From Deinococcus sp. KSM4-11 (GTDB taxonomy: Bacteria; Deinococcota; Deinococci; Deinococcales; Deinococcaceae), in NCBI RefSeq assembly GCF_004801415.1, contig NZ_SSNX01000001.1:248001-312000 (forward strand): 64,000 nt of DNA. Reading direction: 5' to 3'. The position numbers and the translations under genes were made by a program. The notes under the pieces were generated by a model that was given only the letters and a program-made list of their open reading frames with translations, was not told the origin of the DNA and searched no databases. This document shows positions 1-12,455 of the stretch, one piece after another; positions within the stretch are counted from its first letter, which is position 1; every line of letters begins with the position of its first letter.

Positions 1-2
1 TG

Positions 3-209
3 GCGCGGCAGTTTCCCGCCCTGACCGTCGTGCCGGACGTGTCCTGGGTGGATACGGGCGACGTGGTGACCTCGGGCGGGATCAGCGCGGGCATCGACAT
101 GACATTGCATCTCGTCGAGCGGCTGCACTCCCGCGCCCTGGCCGAGCGCACAGCCCGGCAGATGGCCTATTCCTGGATGGATGGCAGGTGGAACGAGGCG
201 GGCGCATGA
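3..209 (+). CDS. DJ-1/PfpI family protein, C-terminal part only
   Basis: The 5' end lies outside the window, so only the last 68 residues are seen. The stretch VVTSGGISAGIDMTLHLVER is typical of the C-terminal half of DJ-1/PfpI proteins of the isonitrile hydratase/GlxA-like group, where the GGxSAGID turn follows the nucleophile elbow region. The catalytic cysteine would lie upstream and cannot be checked. The stop codon overlaps the next gene by ATGA, so the two are probably co-translated. Whether the missing N-terminus carries more domains, such as an AraC DNA-binding domain, cannot be told; a C-terminal AraC domain is excluded because the protein ends here. Confidence 0.8.
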   Translation, partial: ARQFPALTVVPDVSWVDTGDVVTSGGISAGIDMTLHLVERLHSRALAERTARQMAYSWMDGRWNEAGA

Positions 210-823
210 CGGATCACTATGATCCCGCCGTCCGAGACCCGTCGCTCAGCCGCCGACCCCAGAACCGCCGGGACGACGCGTGGATTCAGGCGCTCCTCCT
301 GCGCGTCCGGATCGGGCGGGTGGCGACCGTGTGGCAGTCGGCAGACGGGCACGCCACGCTGTTCATCACGCCGCTGGCCTTCGCGTACCGCCCGCAGGAG
401 CACGATCTCGTGTACCACACGAACATCACCGGACGCCTGCGGGCCAACACGGGTCAGGGCCACCCGGCGACCTTCGAGGCGTCCGAGATCGGTGGGCTAC
501 TGCCCAGCTCGTCTCCCCTGGAACTGTCCGTGCAGTACCGCAGCGTGATCGTGTTCGGCACCGCCCACCTCATCGACGATGTAGACGGCAAGCGCAGGGC
601 GCTCACCACGCTGTCGGAACGCCTCTTCCCGGACCTGACGGTGGGCCGCGAGACCCGGCCGATCCTGGACAGTGATCTGGCCCGCACGTCCGTGTACTCG
701 CTGAAGATCGAGCGCTGGAGCGGCAAGGAGAACTGGCCGGCCGCCGCCCTTCAGGACGACGGCTGGCGCGCGCTGACGCCCGAGCAGGCGCGGCTGCGCC
801 CCGCGCAGGAGGTTCACCCATGA
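206..823 (+). CDS. FMN-binding split-barrel (pyridoxamine 5'-phosphate oxidase-like) family protein
   Basis: A 205-residue protein. The region around RIGRVATVWQSADGHATLF followed by a hydrophobic strand, a GHPATFEASEIG segment and SVIVFGTAHLIDD matches the six-stranded barrel of PPOX-like flavin reductases or F420/FMN-binding proteins (family knowledge). Substrate unknown. The ATG at 206 is preferred over an upstream in-frame ATG at 188 because it forms an ATGA overlap with the preceding stop. The gene ends in a strong GGAGG site that serves the small reading frame beginning at 820. Confidence 0.75.
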   Translation: MTDHYDPAVRDPSLSRRPQNRRDDAWIQALLLRVRIGRVATVWQSADGHATLFITPLAFAYRPQEHDLVYHTNITGRLRANTGQGHPATFEASEIGGLLPSSSPLELSVQYRSVIVFGTAHLIDDVDGKRRALTTLSERLFPDLTVGRETRPILDSDLARTSVYSLKIERWSGKENWPAAALQDDGWRALTPEQARLRPAQEVHP

Positions 824-861
824 GCAAGCGACACGTCCCCCACCACGGAGTCCAGGCATGA
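820..861 (+). CDS. 13-codon bridging reading frame, possible translational coupler
   Basis: The frame reads MSKRHVPHHGVQA and then stops. Its ATG overlaps the stop of the preceding gene (ATGA at 820-823) and its stop overlaps the ATG of the next gene (ATGA at 858-861). A clear AGGAGG lies 7-8 nt upstream of its start. It may exist only to carry terminating ribosomes to the EamA gene. Whether the peptide has a role of its own is unknown. Confidence 0.35.
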   Translation: MSKRHVPHHGVQA

Positions 862-1736
862 CCCGCCGCGACGCCCTGGACATGTTCCTGCTCTCGGCCT
901 TCTGGGGTGTGTCGTTTCTGCTGATCCGCTACTCGGGCGAGGTGTTCCCGCCCGTGTGGGTGGCGCTGCTCCGGTCGGTGTGCGGAGCGCTGGTGCTGTT
1001 CGCGGCCCTGCGGCTGGGCCGTCATTCGCTGCCCCCAGTGCGGCTGTGGCGGCCGCTGCTGCTGGTGGCCCTGTTCAACAACGTCCTGCCGTGGACGTTC
1101 TTCGCGTGGGGCGAGCAGACGGTCAGCTCCAACATCGCTGCGATCATCAACGCGACCACGCCGCTGTTTGCCCTGCTGATCGGCCTGACCCTGCGCGAAT
1201 CGCGGCTGCGCAGTCCCATAATTGCCGGAGTATTCCTGGGTCTGGGGGGCGTGGCGCTCACCGTGTCGGGTGGGCTGGGTGGCGGGCACGCCACCGTGCA
1301 GGGCGCGATCGTGCTGCTGATCGCCTCGCTCGGGTACGCGGTCGCCACGACCATCGCCAAGCGCACGCTGGCGGGCCTCGATTCGGTGGGATTGGCGACC
1401 ACGCAACTCGGTCTGAGTGCCCTGATGCTGCTGCCCATCGCGCTCGGCGGAGCGCACCCGGCCACGCTGACGACCCGTGCGGTGGTGTCCGTGATCTTCC
1501 TGGGCGTGGTCGGCAGCGGTCTGGCGTACCTGCTGTATTACGGCCTGCTGGCGCGCGTGTCGCCCACCCAGCTCACGGCCGTCACGTACGCGCTGCCCGT
1601 GTGGGGCCTGGGCTGGGCCGCGCTGGCCGGAGAACCCGTGGGCGTGATCTCCCTGGTGGGCGTGATCGTGGTGCTGGCGGGGCTGGGGCTGATCAATCTG
1701 CCGCCCCGCCGGCCCCGGCCCGCGCCGTCCACCTGA
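858..1736 (+). CDS. EamA/DMT-superfamily transporter
   Basis: A 292-residue membrane protein with about ten hydrophobic segments arranged as two EamA repeats. The first half carries the typical SAFWGVSFLLIRYSGEVFPP and NNVLPWTFFAWGEQTVSSNI segments and the second half carries GLAYLLYYGLLARVSP. These are hallmarks of the drug/metabolite exporter family (RhaT/YdcZ-like). Substrate cannot be inferred. It is probably co-transcribed with the split-barrel protein through the short coupling frame at 820-861. Confidence 0.88.
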   Translation: MTRRDALDMFLLSAFWGVSFLLIRYSGEVFPPVWVALLRSVCGALVLFAALRLGRHSLPPVRLWRPLLLVALFNNVLPWTFFAWGEQTVSSNIAAIINATTPLFALLIGLTLRESRLRSPIIAGVFLGLGGVALTVSGGLGGGHATVQGAIVLLIASLGYAVATTIAKRTLAGLDSVGLATTQLGLSALMLLPIALGGAHPATLTTRAVVSVIFLGVVGSGLAYLLYYGLLARVSPTQLTAVTYALPVWGLGWAALAGEPVGVISLVGVIVVLAGLGLINLPPRRPRPAPST

Positions 1737-1817
1737 GATCGGCCGGGCTGGACACCGGCCATGACGCGCAGAACCCGAACGCCTACACTGGACGGACGAC
1801 CTGAGGAGGACTTCCCT

Positions 1818-3077
<1,260 letters not shown>

Positions 3078-3086
3078 GTGCAGGAT

Positions 3087-3130
3087 GGGTAGGGCGGCCG
3101 GGCGGGGGATACCCACCGGCCGCCCTACCC
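3087..3130 (+). terminator. Perfect 15-bp inverted repeat after lysJ
   Basis: GGGTAGGGCGGCCGG at 3087-3101 pairs exactly with its complement at 3116-3130 across a 14-nt loop. There is no T-run after it, so it is either a U-independent terminator or an mRNA 3'-end stabiliser. Confidence 0.6.
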
Positions 3131-3206
3131 GTCGGGCACCCCCACACCGCCCGGACTGTGATGACCTGTGACCCATTCGCGCGCGTTATTCCCTACACTG
3201 AAGGGG

Positions 3207-4904
3207 ATGAAGGTCTGGATTGGGGGAGCTCTGGGAGTCGCGCTGCTGGGTACGGCGCTGGCGATGGGTGTGGCGTCGCAACCGAGCGGGACGCTCGCGC
3301 CGGGCCTGCACGTGGGCGGCGTGGATGTGGGCGGAATGACCCGGGCGCAGGCGCTGGCGGCCGTCGCGCAACAGGCCCCAGCGGCGCCGCAGGTGACCGT
3401 CACGGCCGGCACCAGCACGTGGACGCTGCCCGCAGAGCAGCTCGGCTGGCACGCCGACGCGGAGGCCAGCCTGAAACCCGCCGAACTGGCCAGCGCGGGT
3501 CGGGGCATCATCGAGCGCCTCCAGGCCCTGGTCGGTCAGGCGAAGATGCAGGACTTCCCGCTCGTGACCACCGTGAACGCCGACCGGGCGCATTCCACCC
3601 TGAGCACCCTGGTGCGCGGCGTGGGCGTGTCACCCCGGAATGCCAGCGTGATCTTCGACAAGACCACCAAGCGCTACGCCGTGAAGCCCGACACGGCCGG
3701 GCAGCAGCCCGATGTGGACGCCGCCGTGAGTGCCTACACGGCCGCGCCCGTCAGCACGACGTTGAACATCCCGCTGCGGGTGCAGGCGGCCGAGCGCCCG
3801 GCGGCCCTGGTGCAGCCCCTGGTCGACCAGGGCAACGCGCTGGTGCGGCCATTCAAGGTACAACTGGCCGGCACCACCCGCACGGGCATCCTGAGTGCCC
3901 TGCAGGTCGCGAACCTGTACTGGGTTCGCCCGGACGGCATTGAGGCCGACGAGTCTGCCATGAAGGTCGCCTTCGGACAGCTGACGGGCTACATCGACCT
4001 GCCCGCGCAGGACGCCCGCTACGCGCTCAAGGGGACGCAGCTCGTCAAGGTGCCCGAGAAGGCCGGTACCGTGACGGATCGCCCCGCCGCGTACGCTGCG
4101 TTCAAGGCGGCGGTGCTGGACAGCACGAAGGCGCAGCTCCTGCTGCCCAGCAAGGCCAGCACCCCGACCCTGACGCTGGCGCAGCTGCCGGATCCTGGCA
4201 AGCTGGAGCTGATCACGGTCGGCAAGAGCACGTACTACCACTCCAGCGTGGCGCGGCGCACGAACGTCGCGAACGCCGCCGCGAAGATCAATGGCGCGGT
4301 CGTTCCGGCCGGCGAGGTCTTCAGTTTCCTGAACACCCTGGGCGGCATCAGTGCCGGGAACGGCTTCGTCAGCGGTCTGATCATCAGCGGCGGTCGCACG
4401 GTGGACGGCCTGGGCGGCGGGGTCTGCCAGGTCAGCACGACCACCTTCCGCGCGCTGTACCAGGCCGGCCTGCCCGTGGTGGAGCGCAACCAGCATTCCT
4501 ACCGCGTGGGCTACTACGAGCCGCAGGTGGGCTTCGAGGCCGCCGTGTACGATCCGGGCGTCGACCTGAAATTCAGGAACGACACGGGCGCCCCCATCCT
4601 GATCAAGACCGTGAACGACAACGCGCGCAGCACGCTTCAGGTTCAGGTCTGGGGCATCAAACCCGCGCGTAGCGTGTACATCAGCCCGGCGACCATCCTG
4701 GCGCGCACGCCCCACCCACCCGCGCAGTACATCGTGAACCCGAAGCTGCGTCCCGGCGCCATGAATCAGGTGGACTGGGCCGCCGACGGCTTCAACCTGT
4801 ACATCACCCGCACCATTAAGGACGGCGCCGGAGTACGCACCGACGTGACCAAGACGATCTACAAACCCTGGCGCGCCGTGTACGAGATCGGCCCCAGGGG
4901 CTGA
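3207..4904 (+). CDS. VanW family cell-envelope protein
   Basis: A 565-residue protein with an N-terminal membrane segment (residues about 4-22) and then APGLHVGGVDVGGMTRAQAL, the start of a peptidoglycan-binding_4-type repeat. A second similar module follows near residues 170-300. The VanW domain fills about residues 350-480, with NAAAKINGAVVPAGEVFSF, the GGVCQVSTTTFRALYQAGLPV core and ERNQHSYRVGYY. VanW proteins are envelope-associated, and their chemistry was first inferred from vancomycin gene clusters. The start at 3207 follows AAGGGG and lies 7 nt after TACACTG, so the leader is very short. The gene is convergent with the VOC gene, 20 nt away. Confidence 0.85.
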   Translation: MKVWIGGALGVALLGTALAMGVASQPSGTLAPGLHVGGVDVGGMTRAQALAAVAQQAPAAPQVTVTAGTSTWTLPAEQLGWHADAEASLKPAELASAGRGIIERLQALVGQAKMQDFPLVTTVNADRAHSTLSTLVRGVGVSPRNASVIFDKTTKRYAVKPDTAGQQPDVDAAVSAYTAAPVSTTLNIPLRVQAAERPAALVQPLVDQGNALVRPFKVQLAGTTRTGILSALQVANLYWVRPDGIEADESAMKVAFGQLTGYIDLPAQDARYALKGTQLVKVPEKAGTVTDRPAAYAAFKAAVLDSTKAQLLLPSKASTPTLTLAQLPDPGKLELITVGKSTYYHSSVARRTNVANAAAKINGAVVPAGEVFSFLNTLGGISAGNGFVSGLIISGGRTVDGLGGGVCQVSTTTFRALYQAGLPVVERNQHSYRVGYYEPQVGFEAAVYDPGVDLKFRNDTGAPILIKTVNDNARSTLQVQVWGIKPARSVYISPATILARTPHPPAQYIVNPKLRPGAMNQVDWAADGFNLYITRTIKDGAGVRTDVTKTIYKPWRAVYEIGPRG

Positions 4905-4924
4905 GCCGATCTGAACATGGTCAC

Positions 4925-5374
4925 CTAGCGCTCGCCCCGCGCGATCCGGCGCTGCGGTGAGTCCTCGGACAGTTGCATCAGTTCGATCAGGTGCCCGTCG
5001 GCATCGCGGATCCAGGCCTGGAGGTTGTGATCCTTGCCCACCTGCGGCTCGATCAGGATCGGCACGCCCCCGGCCCGCAGCGCCTCGACGTCGCCCCGCA
5101 GATCATCACTGCGCAGGCACAGGTGAAAGTACCCGGTGGGCGGCCCGAAGCTGCTGGACGGTGAAGCGTCGTCCTGGGCCGGAGCGGGAGCACCGTCTTC
5201 GGCGGGGAACAGCTCGATGAAGCGGTCACCACCCACATGCAGGTACACGAGCATCAGCGTGCCGTCGTCGTGGTGGATCCGGAAGGCCTCGTGAATGCCC
5301 AGGCGGGCGTAGAAGGCGAGGCTGGCGTCCAGGTCGTGTACCAGGAAGGCGAGATGCGCGAGATCCGTGATCAT
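4925..5374 (-). CDS. VOC (glyoxalase/bleomycin-resistance) family protein
   Basis: A 149-residue protein with two beta-alpha-beta-beta-beta modules. The first begins LAHLAFLVHDLDASLAFYARLG; the second contains GYFHLCLRSDDLRGDVEALRAGG and ends DADGHLIELMQLSED. Metal-ligand candidates are His in AHLAF, Glu in RFIELF, His in FHLCL and Glu in LIELMQ, which fits a glyoxalase I-like fold. Substrate unknown. The ATG at 5374 is preferred to an upstream in-frame start because a GGGAG site precedes it. Confidence 0.8.
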   Translation of the reverse strand: MITDLAHLAFLVHDLDASLAFYARLGIHEAFRIHHDDGTLMLVYLHVGGDRFIELFPAEDGAPAPAQDDASPSSSFGPPTGYFHLCLRSDDLRGDVEALRAGGVPILIEPQVGKDHNLQAWIRDADGHLIELMQLSEDSPQRRIARGER

Positions 5375-5474
5375 GAGACTCCCGAGGTGCTGGGGTGCAG
5401 GCGTGAGGTCGAGCGCGCCGGTTCGATCTGCTGTGGCCGCAGGGTTCGGCAAGGGAAGCCCTTGAACGGATCGT

Positions 5475-6572
5475 TCAGCCTCCAGGCACCATGGGAACCC
5501 TGGAATCGGTCGGTGCAGCCAGCGCGCGTGTGGTCAGGGAAAGGCCAGGTGGGGCCGTGGAGCCACGCACGATCAGTTCGGTGGTGAACAGGGGGGGCTG
5601 GGGCGGCGTCCCCCCTTCGGCGAGCTGCACGAGCAGATGCACGGCCGCCGCGCCGATCTCGTGCAGGGGCTGGCGTACGGTGGTGAGCTGAGGGTTGCTC
5701 TCGCTGGCGATGGGCAGGCCGTCGAAGCCCACCACCGAGAGGTCGTCCGGCACCCGCAGGCCCAGATCCTGCGCCACGTGGATCGCGCCGACGGCCATGG
5801 CGTCGCAGGCGGCGAAGATCGCGGTAGGCGGCCGTGTCAGGTGCAGCAGGCGCCGGGTGGCGGCCTCGCCGCTGGCCTTGGTGTAGTCCCCCTGCTGCAC
5901 GTAGCCGCGCGGCACCCGCAGGCCCGCCGCGTGCATGGCGTCGTGGTAGGCGCGCAGGCGCTCCTGACCGTCGTCCCGCGCGGTGTCCCTGGTGGGGCGT
6001 CCGGTCGTGGGATCCGGGAGGTGTGCGCCCAGGCCGGTGATGGTGGCGATCCGCGTGTGGCCCAGGCCGAGCAGATGGGTCATGGCCTGCCGCGCCCCTC
6101 CGTAGTTGTCGACGCCGAGCGGACGCCCGCTCGGCCCGTCGACACTGACCACGTGTTCGGGGAGTTCGGCGGGCGAGAGCCGGGTGTGGTGGTCGGGCTG
6201 GATCAGGAGTGCGCCCACCGCCAGTCGGCTCATCACCGACAGGTCGGAGGAGGGCCGTTGACCGGCCATCAGCACCACCAAGTCGTAGGCGAGCGTGTCG
6301 GCGGCCTCAGCGGCGCCCATCAGCACCTCGCTGACATACGGCAGGTTCAGCTGCCGGGTGACGACGCTGAGCATCCGGCCCCGCCCGCCGGCCAGCGCGC
6401 GGGCCATCGGGTTGACACGGTAGCCGGTCTCCTCGATGGCGTCCAGTACGCGCTGGCGGGTCTGCGGGCGGACGTTGGGTTTGTTGTTGATGACGTTCGA
6501 GACGGTCATGGCCGAGACCCGTGCCTGATGGGCGACGTCCGCGATGGTGATGGGTCTGTGCGCCTGGGTCAT
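5475..6572 (-). CDS. LacI-family transcriptional regulator of the adjacent glycoside locus
   Basis: A 365-residue repressor. The N-terminal helix-turn-helix reads [20 protein letters not shown] with the hinge helix near residues 50-60 ([11 protein letters not shown]). The rest is a periplasmic-binding-protein-like effector domain ending with the [16 protein letters not shown] core typical of the family. It is divergent from the ABC transporter operon. The 186-bp gap contains two related palindromes centred on CG, so autoregulation and repression of the transporter are likely. The effector is probably a sugar or glycoside (inference from neighbours). Confidence 0.9.
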   Translation of the reverse strand: MTQAHRPITIADVAHQARVSAMTVSNVINNKPNVRPQTRQRVLDAIEETGYRVNPMARALAGGRGRMLSVVTRQLNLPYVSEVLMGAAEAADTLAYDLVVLMAGQRPSSDLSVMSRLAVGALLIQPDHHTRLSPAELPEHVVSVDGPSGRPLGVDNYGGARQAMTHLLGLGHTRIATITGLGAHLPDPTTGRPTRDTARDDGQERLRAYHDAMHAAGLRVPRGYVQQGDYTKASGEAATRRLLHLTRPPTAIFAACDAMAVGAIHVAQDLGLRVPDDLSVVGFDGLPIASESNPQLTTVRQPLHEIGAAAVHLLVQLAEGGTPPQPPLFTTELIVRGSTAPPGLSLTTRALAAPTDSRVPMVPGG

Positions 6573-6626
6573 GAGCAGCCTGTGACAACGGTCATGGGTG
6601 AACGCCCCTTTACTTTCTGGAGTTTA

Positions 6627-6634
6627 TAGCGTTA
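6627..6634. promoter_or_regulatory. Candidate LacI-family half-conserved operator O1
   Basis: TAGCGTTA differs at one base from the perfect palindrome TAGCGCTA found 96 bp downstream. Both share the preceding TTTA/TTTT context and a central CG step typical of LacI-type operators. It lies 55 bp upstream of the repressor start, so it may mediate autoregulation. Confidence 0.45.
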
Positions 6635-6649
6635 CACTACCCCTGCACT

Positions 6650-6655
6650 TACAAT
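6650..6655 (+). promoter_or_regulatory. Possible -10 box (TACAAT) for the ABC operon
   Basis: TACAAT is a good -10 match, but no convincing -35 lies 16-18 bp upstream; that position falls on operator O1. If real, the transcript has a leader of about 100 nt that contains operator O2. Confidence 0.3.
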
Positions 6656-6719
6656 CCGTCAACTGGACTTGCGTCCTCAGATCCGCTCCAGCACGTCGTT
6701 TTTCGTCTTCCATCACGGT

Positions 6720-6735
6720 TTTTAGCGCTATAGCG
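6720..6735. promoter_or_regulatory. Candidate LacI-family operator O2
   Basis: TAGCGCTA at 6723-6730 is a perfect palindrome with a central CG, and the overlapping CGCTATAGCG at 6726-6735 is a second perfect palindrome. It lies 24-39 bp before the binding-protein start codon, a position suited to repression of the operon. Confidence 0.5.
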
Positions 6736-6758
6736 ATGGCGCTGTTCCGGAGGTCACC

Positions 6759-8378
6759 ATGAAGAAAGCCCTGACGCTCACCGCCCTGGTCTCGACCCTG
6801 CTGCTCAGCACCGCCTATGCGCAGAAGACCTTCACCGTGGTACGGCCCACGCAGTGGGGGGCACAGAACATGAACCCCTTCGCGCCGAACGATCAGCGCC
6901 TGGGGGCCACCGCCTCCACCATTTACGAGTCGCTGTTCTTCGTGAACATGCTCGACGGGAAGGTGACCGAGGTGCTGGGCACCAAGTATGCCTGGAGCAA
7001 GGACAACCGCACCCTGACCATCACCACCCGTTCTGGCGCGAAGTGGACGGATGGCACGCCCTTCACCGCCAAGGACGCCGCCTTCACCTTCAACTACATC
7101 AAGCAGTACCCGGCGCTTGACCTCTCTGCGCTGTGGAAGAACGGACTGGCTTCGGCCAAGGCAACCAACGACACCACGCTGGTGCTGACCTTCAACAAGA
7201 CCAACACGCCGATCTTCACGGATCTTGCCGGCCAGCTGATCGTGCCCGAGCACATCTGGAGCAAGATTACGGCCCCCATCACCGAACAGAACGCCAAGCC
7301 CGTGGGTACCGGGCCCTTCGTCTTCGACCAGTACAGCCAGCAGGCCGTGCGCGTCGTGAAGAATCCCAACTACTGGATGAAGGATAAGCCGTACATCGAC
7401 GCGGTCGTGTGGGTCGCCACCAACAGCAACGACGCCGCGCAGCTGAAACTGATGAAGGGCGAGGCGGACTTCGGCTACATCGGCCTGTCCGATCCCGTCG
7501 GCGGCTTCCAGAAGAAGGGCGCAAACAATGCGTTCTACTGGCCGGTCGACAACGGCAACTACCTGTACTTCAACACCACCAAGGCCCCCTTCAACGACGC
7601 GGCCTTCCGCCGGGGCCTCTCGCAGGCGGTCAACACCGCTGACGTGGCCCTCAAGGCCTACTCGGGTGTGGCCAAGGGCTCGCACAGCAGCGGCATCATT
7701 CCCGCGCAGCTCAAGTCCTGGCTGCCGGCCGGCCTCAGCTCGATGAAGTTCGACCCCGCCGCCGCCGATAAGGCCCTCACGGACGCCGGTTACAAGAAGG
7801 ACGGCAATGGCACCCGCCTGGGCAAGGACGGCAAGGCCCTGCCCACCTTCAAGATCCTGGTGGGGGCCGGCTGGACTGACTACATCACCATGGCGACGAC
7901 CATCAGCGAGAACCTGAAAAAGGTCGGCATCGCCACCAGCGTGGATCAGCAGCAGTGGAGCAGCTACTCCGGCGGCCTGCAATCGGCCACCTACGACATG
8001 GGCATCAGCTGGGGCTGGGGCAACGGCCCGACGCCCTACCTGCTGTACTACAAGAGCTTCGACCCGGACTTCAGCGCGCCGGTCGGCAAGACCGCGCCCT
8101 CGAACCTGGCGCACTACACCAACCCGGTCATCACCAAAGCGCTCGAAACCTACCGCAGCAGCAGCGACATGGCCGTGCAGAAAAAGGCCATCGGGGACAT
8201 CGCGAAGATCGTCATGCAGGACATGCCCTTCTTGCCGTTGACCGACCGCAGCGAGTTCGCCGACTTCAACACCAGCAAGTTCACGGGCTTCCCCAGCGCG
8301 GAAAACCCGTATAACTACGGCAACCCCGATGATTCTATCGGCGCGCGCCTGATGTACCTGAACGTCAAGCCCAAGTAA
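6759..8378 (+). CDS. ABC transporter solute-binding protein, family 5
   Basis: A 539-residue secreted protein with a signal peptide of about 21 residues (KK, hydrophobic core, AYA cleavage). The mature part shows SBP_bac_5 features: WTDGTPFTAKDAAFTFNYI, the GTGPFVF motif, NPNYWMKDKPYIDAVV and the AFRRGLSQAVNTADVA segment. Family members bind oligopeptides, nickel, or beta-linked oligosaccharides, as in Thermotoga cellobiose-binding proteins. Because a GH3 beta-glucosidase and sugar-metabolising enzymes follow, an oligosaccharide or glycoside ligand is more likely than a peptide. GGAGG lies before the start. A hairpin separates it from the permease genes. Confidence 0.88.
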   Translation: MKKALTLTALVSTLLLSTAYAQKTFTVVRPTQWGAQNMNPFAPNDQRLGATASTIYESLFFVNMLDGKVTEVLGTKYAWSKDNRTLTITTRSGAKWTDGTPFTAKDAAFTFNYIKQYPALDLSALWKNGLASAKATNDTTLVLTFNKTNTPIFTDLAGQLIVPEHIWSKITAPITEQNAKPVGTGPFVFDQYSQQAVRVVKNPNYWMKDKPYIDAVVWVATNSNDAAQLKLMKGEADFGYIGLSDPVGGFQKKGANNAFYWPVDNGNYLYFNTTKAPFNDAAFRRGLSQAVNTADVALKAYSGVAKGSHSSGIIPAQLKSWLPAGLSSMKFDPAAADKALTDAGYKKDGNGTRLGKDGKALPTFKILVGAGWTDYITMATTISENLKKVGIATSVDQQQWSSYSGGLQSATYDMGISWGWGNGPTPYLLYYKSFDPDFSAPVGKTAPSNLAHYTNPVITKALETYRSSSDMAVQKKAIGDIAKIVMQDMPFLPLTDRSEFADFNTSKFTGFPSAENPYNYGNPDDSIGARLMYLNVKPK

Positions 8379-8425
8379 GGCGGCTGCGCAGCTCGCGCGC
8401 AGCGGCGGTCTCACGGTCAAACGGT

Positions 8426-8467
8426 CTAACCGCAAAAGCGTGTCTCTGACAATCTTTGTGCGGTTAG
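8426..8467 (+). terminator. Intercistronic inverted repeat after the binding protein
   Basis: CTAACCGCA at 8426-8434 pairs perfectly with TGCGGTTAG at 8459-8467 across 24 nt. No T-run follows. Such hairpins after an ABC binding-protein gene often protect its mRNA or partly block transcription, giving more binding protein than permease. That role is inferred from position. Confidence 0.5.
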
Positions 8468-8502
8468 GCCTTCGACTTTAGACCCTCAGCAAGAGGTTTC
8501 TA

Positions 8503-9485
8503 ATGGCGTACATCCTGCGAAAACTGGGCTTCCTGGTGTTCACCCTGTGGGTGGCCGCCACCCTCAACTTCATCCTGCCGCGCCTCGTGCCGGGCGACCC
8601 GGTCGGGGCCATGCTCGCCAAGTACCAGGGCAAACTCGACCCGTCGGCCGTGGACGCGCTCAAGATCGCCTATGGCCTGAACGACCAGGGCAGCGTGTTC
8701 AGCCAGTACGTGAAGTACCTGGGCAACCTGATCCATGGTGACTTCGGGCGCTCGATCAGCCAGTTCCCCACGCCGGTTCTCGACATCGTGAAGATGGCCG
8801 CGCCCTGGACGATCGGGCTGGTCGGCGTGACCACCATCCTGTCGTTCCTGCTGGGCAGCTCACTGGGCTTGTACAGCGCGTGGCGCCGCGGCAAGCCGCT
8901 GGCCGACGCCATGCCGCCCATTGCGCTGTTCCTGAACTCCATGCCGTACATGTGGTTCGGGCTGGTGCTGTTGTACCTGCTGGCCTTCAAGAACAGCATC
9001 TTTCCGCTGGGCAACGCCCTCGATCCATTCATGAAGACCTTCACGCCCGAGTGGTGGAGCAGCATGCTGCGGCATGCCATCCTGCCAGCGCTGACCATCC
9101 TGATCACCTCGGCGGGCGGCTGGCTGATCACCATGCGCAACAACGTCATGAGTGTCATGGGCGAGGACTACATCGCCTTCGCGCGCGCCAAGGGCCTCTC
9201 GGAGCGGCGGCTGCTGAACCGCTACGTGCTGCGCAACGCCCTGCTGCCCAGCTTCACGGCCTTCGGGATGGCCATCGGCTTCGTCATCGGCGGCTCCATC
9301 CTGACTGAGGTCGTGTTCTCGTACCCCGGCCTGGGCTTGCAGTTGAACAACGCCGTGCAGACGCTGGACTACCCCCTGATGCAGGCGCTCTTCCTGTTCA
9401 TCGCGTTGGCTGTGCTGATCGCCAACTTCATCGTGGACATGCTCTACGTCTACATCGATCCCCGCGTGCGTGACGGGAAGGCCGG

Positions 9486-9489
<4 letters not shown>
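8503..9489 (+). CDS. ABC transporter permease, DppB/OppB type
   Basis: A 328-residue inner-membrane protein with about six hydrophobic segments. It opens MAYILRKLGFLVFTLWVAATL, typical of DppB. The cytoplasmic EAA-like loop is ARAKGLSERRLLNRYVLRNA, which contacts the ATPase subunits. It is followed by GSILTEVVFSYPGLG, a standard DppB motif. It would pair with the DppC-like half of the next protein to form the translocation channel. The stop overlaps the next start by ATGA. Confidence 0.92.
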
Positions 9490-11376
<1,887 letters not shown>

Positions 11377-11390
<14 letters not shown>

Positions 11391-12408
11391 AGCTGGAAGC
11401 GCGCCCCTGGCCCTGGAGCTGGAGAACCTGAGCAAGGTGTTCACGGTGGGCCGCAGCGGCACGAAAGTGCCGGCCGTGAGCGACGTGTCGCTGACCATCG
11501 CGCGGGGCGAGGTGCTCGGCCTGGTGGGCGAGTCCGGCTCCGGCAAGAGCACCATCGCCCGGCTGATCTGCCGCCTGCACGACCCGACCGCCGGCAGCAT
11601 GCGCATGGACGGCAAGGAGATCCCGCTGCACCTGCGCGGCCAGACCCTGCGCACCTTCCGGCGCAACGTGCAGATGATCTTCCAGGATCCCTTCGCGAGC
11701 CTGAACCCGCTGCACACCATCGGGTACATCGTGGGGCGGCCGCTCCAGATCCATGGCATGGCGCGCGGCCGCGACCTGCCGGTGCGGATTAACGCCCTGC
11801 TCGATCGGGTTGGCCTGTCGCCCGGCGCGGACTACGCGGCGAAAAAGCCCCACGAGCTGTCGGGTGGGCAGCGTCAGCGCGTGGTCGTCGCCCGCGCCCT
11901 GGCCGCCAATCCCACCCTGATCCTGGCCGATGAGCCCACCAGTGCCCTGGACGTGTCGATCCGCTTGGACATCATGAACCTGCTGATCGACCTGACGGAG
12001 CAGGAGGGGTTGAGCATGCTGTTCATCACCCACGACCTGGCCGGGGCGCGCTACATGAGTGATCGGGTCGCCGTGATGTACGCCGGTTACCTCGTGGAGA
12101 TCGGCCCGGCGGCGGACGTGATCGGTTCCCCGCAGATGCCGTACACGCAGCTCCTGAAGAGTGCGGCCCCGAAACCATCGGGCAACCTCGCGGCGGGGCC
12201 GCTCGACGCGCGCGGCGAGATTCCGGATCTCAAGAACCTGCCGCCCGGCTGTCCCTTCGAGCCACGTTGCCCGCACGCCCGCGCGGCGTGCCGTGACGGC
12301 CTGCCGAAGATGTACGAGGTCGGCCCCGGACACCACGCGCGCTGCATCCTGCACGATCCGGCGCTGGCCGCCTCGCCGCCACTACGCCCGGACCTTGCGC
12401 TGAACTGA
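11377..12408 (+). CDS. ABC transporter ATPase, DppF/OppF type
   Basis: A 343-residue ATPase with Walker A GESGSGKST, signature LSGGQRQRVVVARAL, Walker [13 protein letters not shown] and H-loop ITHDLAGARYMSDR. The C-terminal FEPRCPHARAAC cysteine motif is typical of oligopeptide-type ATPases. With the ATPase domain of the preceding fusion protein it would form the heterodimeric engine of the transporter. GAAGGAGA precedes the start. About 120 bp separate it from the beta-glucosidase gene, with a possible new promoter and operator between them. Confidence 0.93.
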
Positions 12409-12455
12409 GCTGACACTGATCTGGCCATCCGTCCGGCGGGGTGAACCGGAGACGT

